This document shows positions 63,903-64,000 of a stretch of DNA of 64,000 bases, in pieces. Location: the NCBI GenBank assembly GCA_903832055.1, contig CAILAC010000016.1, positions 930,001-994,000 on the forward strand. Direction: 5' to 3'. The notes below the pieces were generated by a model, which worked only from the letters and a program-made list of their open reading frames with translations, did not search any database and was not told the origin of the DNA. This stretch comes from an uncultured Acidobacteriota bacterium (GTDB lineage: Bacteria > Acidobacteriota > Terriglobia > Terriglobales > Acidobacteriaceae). Numbering within the stretch: position 1 is the stretch's first letter; every line of letters begins with the position of its first letter. Made by a program: the position numbers and the translations under genes.

Positions 63903-64000
63903 ATGGCAAGAAAACCTGCTGCATTCGACACTGAACGCTTCTTTCAGGCCCTCGGCGACTCCACCCGCCTGCGCCTGCTCAACCTGATGAGCGACCAGGA
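63903..64000 (+). CDS. arsR: ArsR-family repressor (partial)
   Basis: The first 32 codons are inside the window. The peptide FDTERFFQALGDSTRLRLLN is the typical start of the ArsR/SmtB winged helix (FQALGDSTRLRLL). The metal-sensing cysteines and recognition helix lie beyond the edge, so the inducer is not seen; divergence from arsM and arsC argues for arsenite. The start codon directly follows a sigma-70-like promoter, suggesting a leaderless transcript. Confidence 0.85.
   Translation, partial: MARKPAAFDTERFFQALGDSTRLRLLNLMSDQ

Overview
The window reads as chromosomal DNA of an acidobacterium (Acidobacteriota, probably class Terriglobia). The main grounds are four very large Oar-like TonB-dependent receptors (about 1140-1220 residues, each with a signal peptide, an N-terminal carboxypeptidase-regulatory-like fold and a C-terminal Phe). 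A CRTAC1/VCBS-repeat protein beside secreted TPR proteins, a secreted sedolisin with bacterial Ig-like repeats, and GC-rich DNA point the same way. This placement is inference from gene content; no rRNA or tRNA gene was found.

Layout. 1-11.6 kb: the N-terminus of a GAF-type protein, a secreted prolyl oligopeptidase, murJ, rsfS (with a histone H1-like tail), receptor 1 on the opposite strand, rlmH, a small membrane protein, cobO and accD. 11.7-19.4 kb: receptors 2 and 3, divergent around a 655-bp spacer. 19.5-30.5 kb: folK; a minus-strand block of an FAD oxidoreductase, class II photolyase, Gfo/Idh oxidoreductase, a small protein and an XRE/S24-like regulator; then on the plus strand a translationally coupled zinc-ribbon/AT-hook protein and sigma region-4-like protein, an isoaspartyl peptidase, a b-type cytochrome with a Tat-exported molybdenum oxidoreductase, and a Maf protein. 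30.5-40.2 kb: two abutting TPR genes, receptor 4 (interrupted by one in-frame stop) and a CRTAC1 protein, all on the minus strand.

40.4-55.1 kb: hemB, a zinc-ribbon membrane protein, two lipoproteins, mutS2, a repeat-rich spacer with a DNA methyltransferase remnant, folC-plsC-M23 peptidase, and alr upstream of an ABHD18-like hydrolase, divergent from a D-aminoacylase-like amidohydrolase. 55.2-64 kb: the sedolisin, an E2 acyltransferase (sucB-like) with lipB upstream, a thioesterase, and an arsenic locus (arsC with an apparent one-base frameshift, arsM, and the first 32 codons of divergent arsR) with overlapping promoters and repeated operator-like sites.

The genes are mostly housekeeping (cell wall, ribosome, folate, haem, fatty acid, lipoate) with acidobacterial accessory sets interleaved: scavenging receptors, secreted peptidases and arsenic detoxification. 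The observations I rate highest are the RsfS-histone H1-like fusion with a strong internal start site, the coupled zinc-ribbon/sigma-4-like pair, the single-base lesions in receptor 4 and arsC, the ars promoter architecture, and an evenly spaced array of small palindromes after mutS2. I did not find a large, clearly undescribed multi-gene system.
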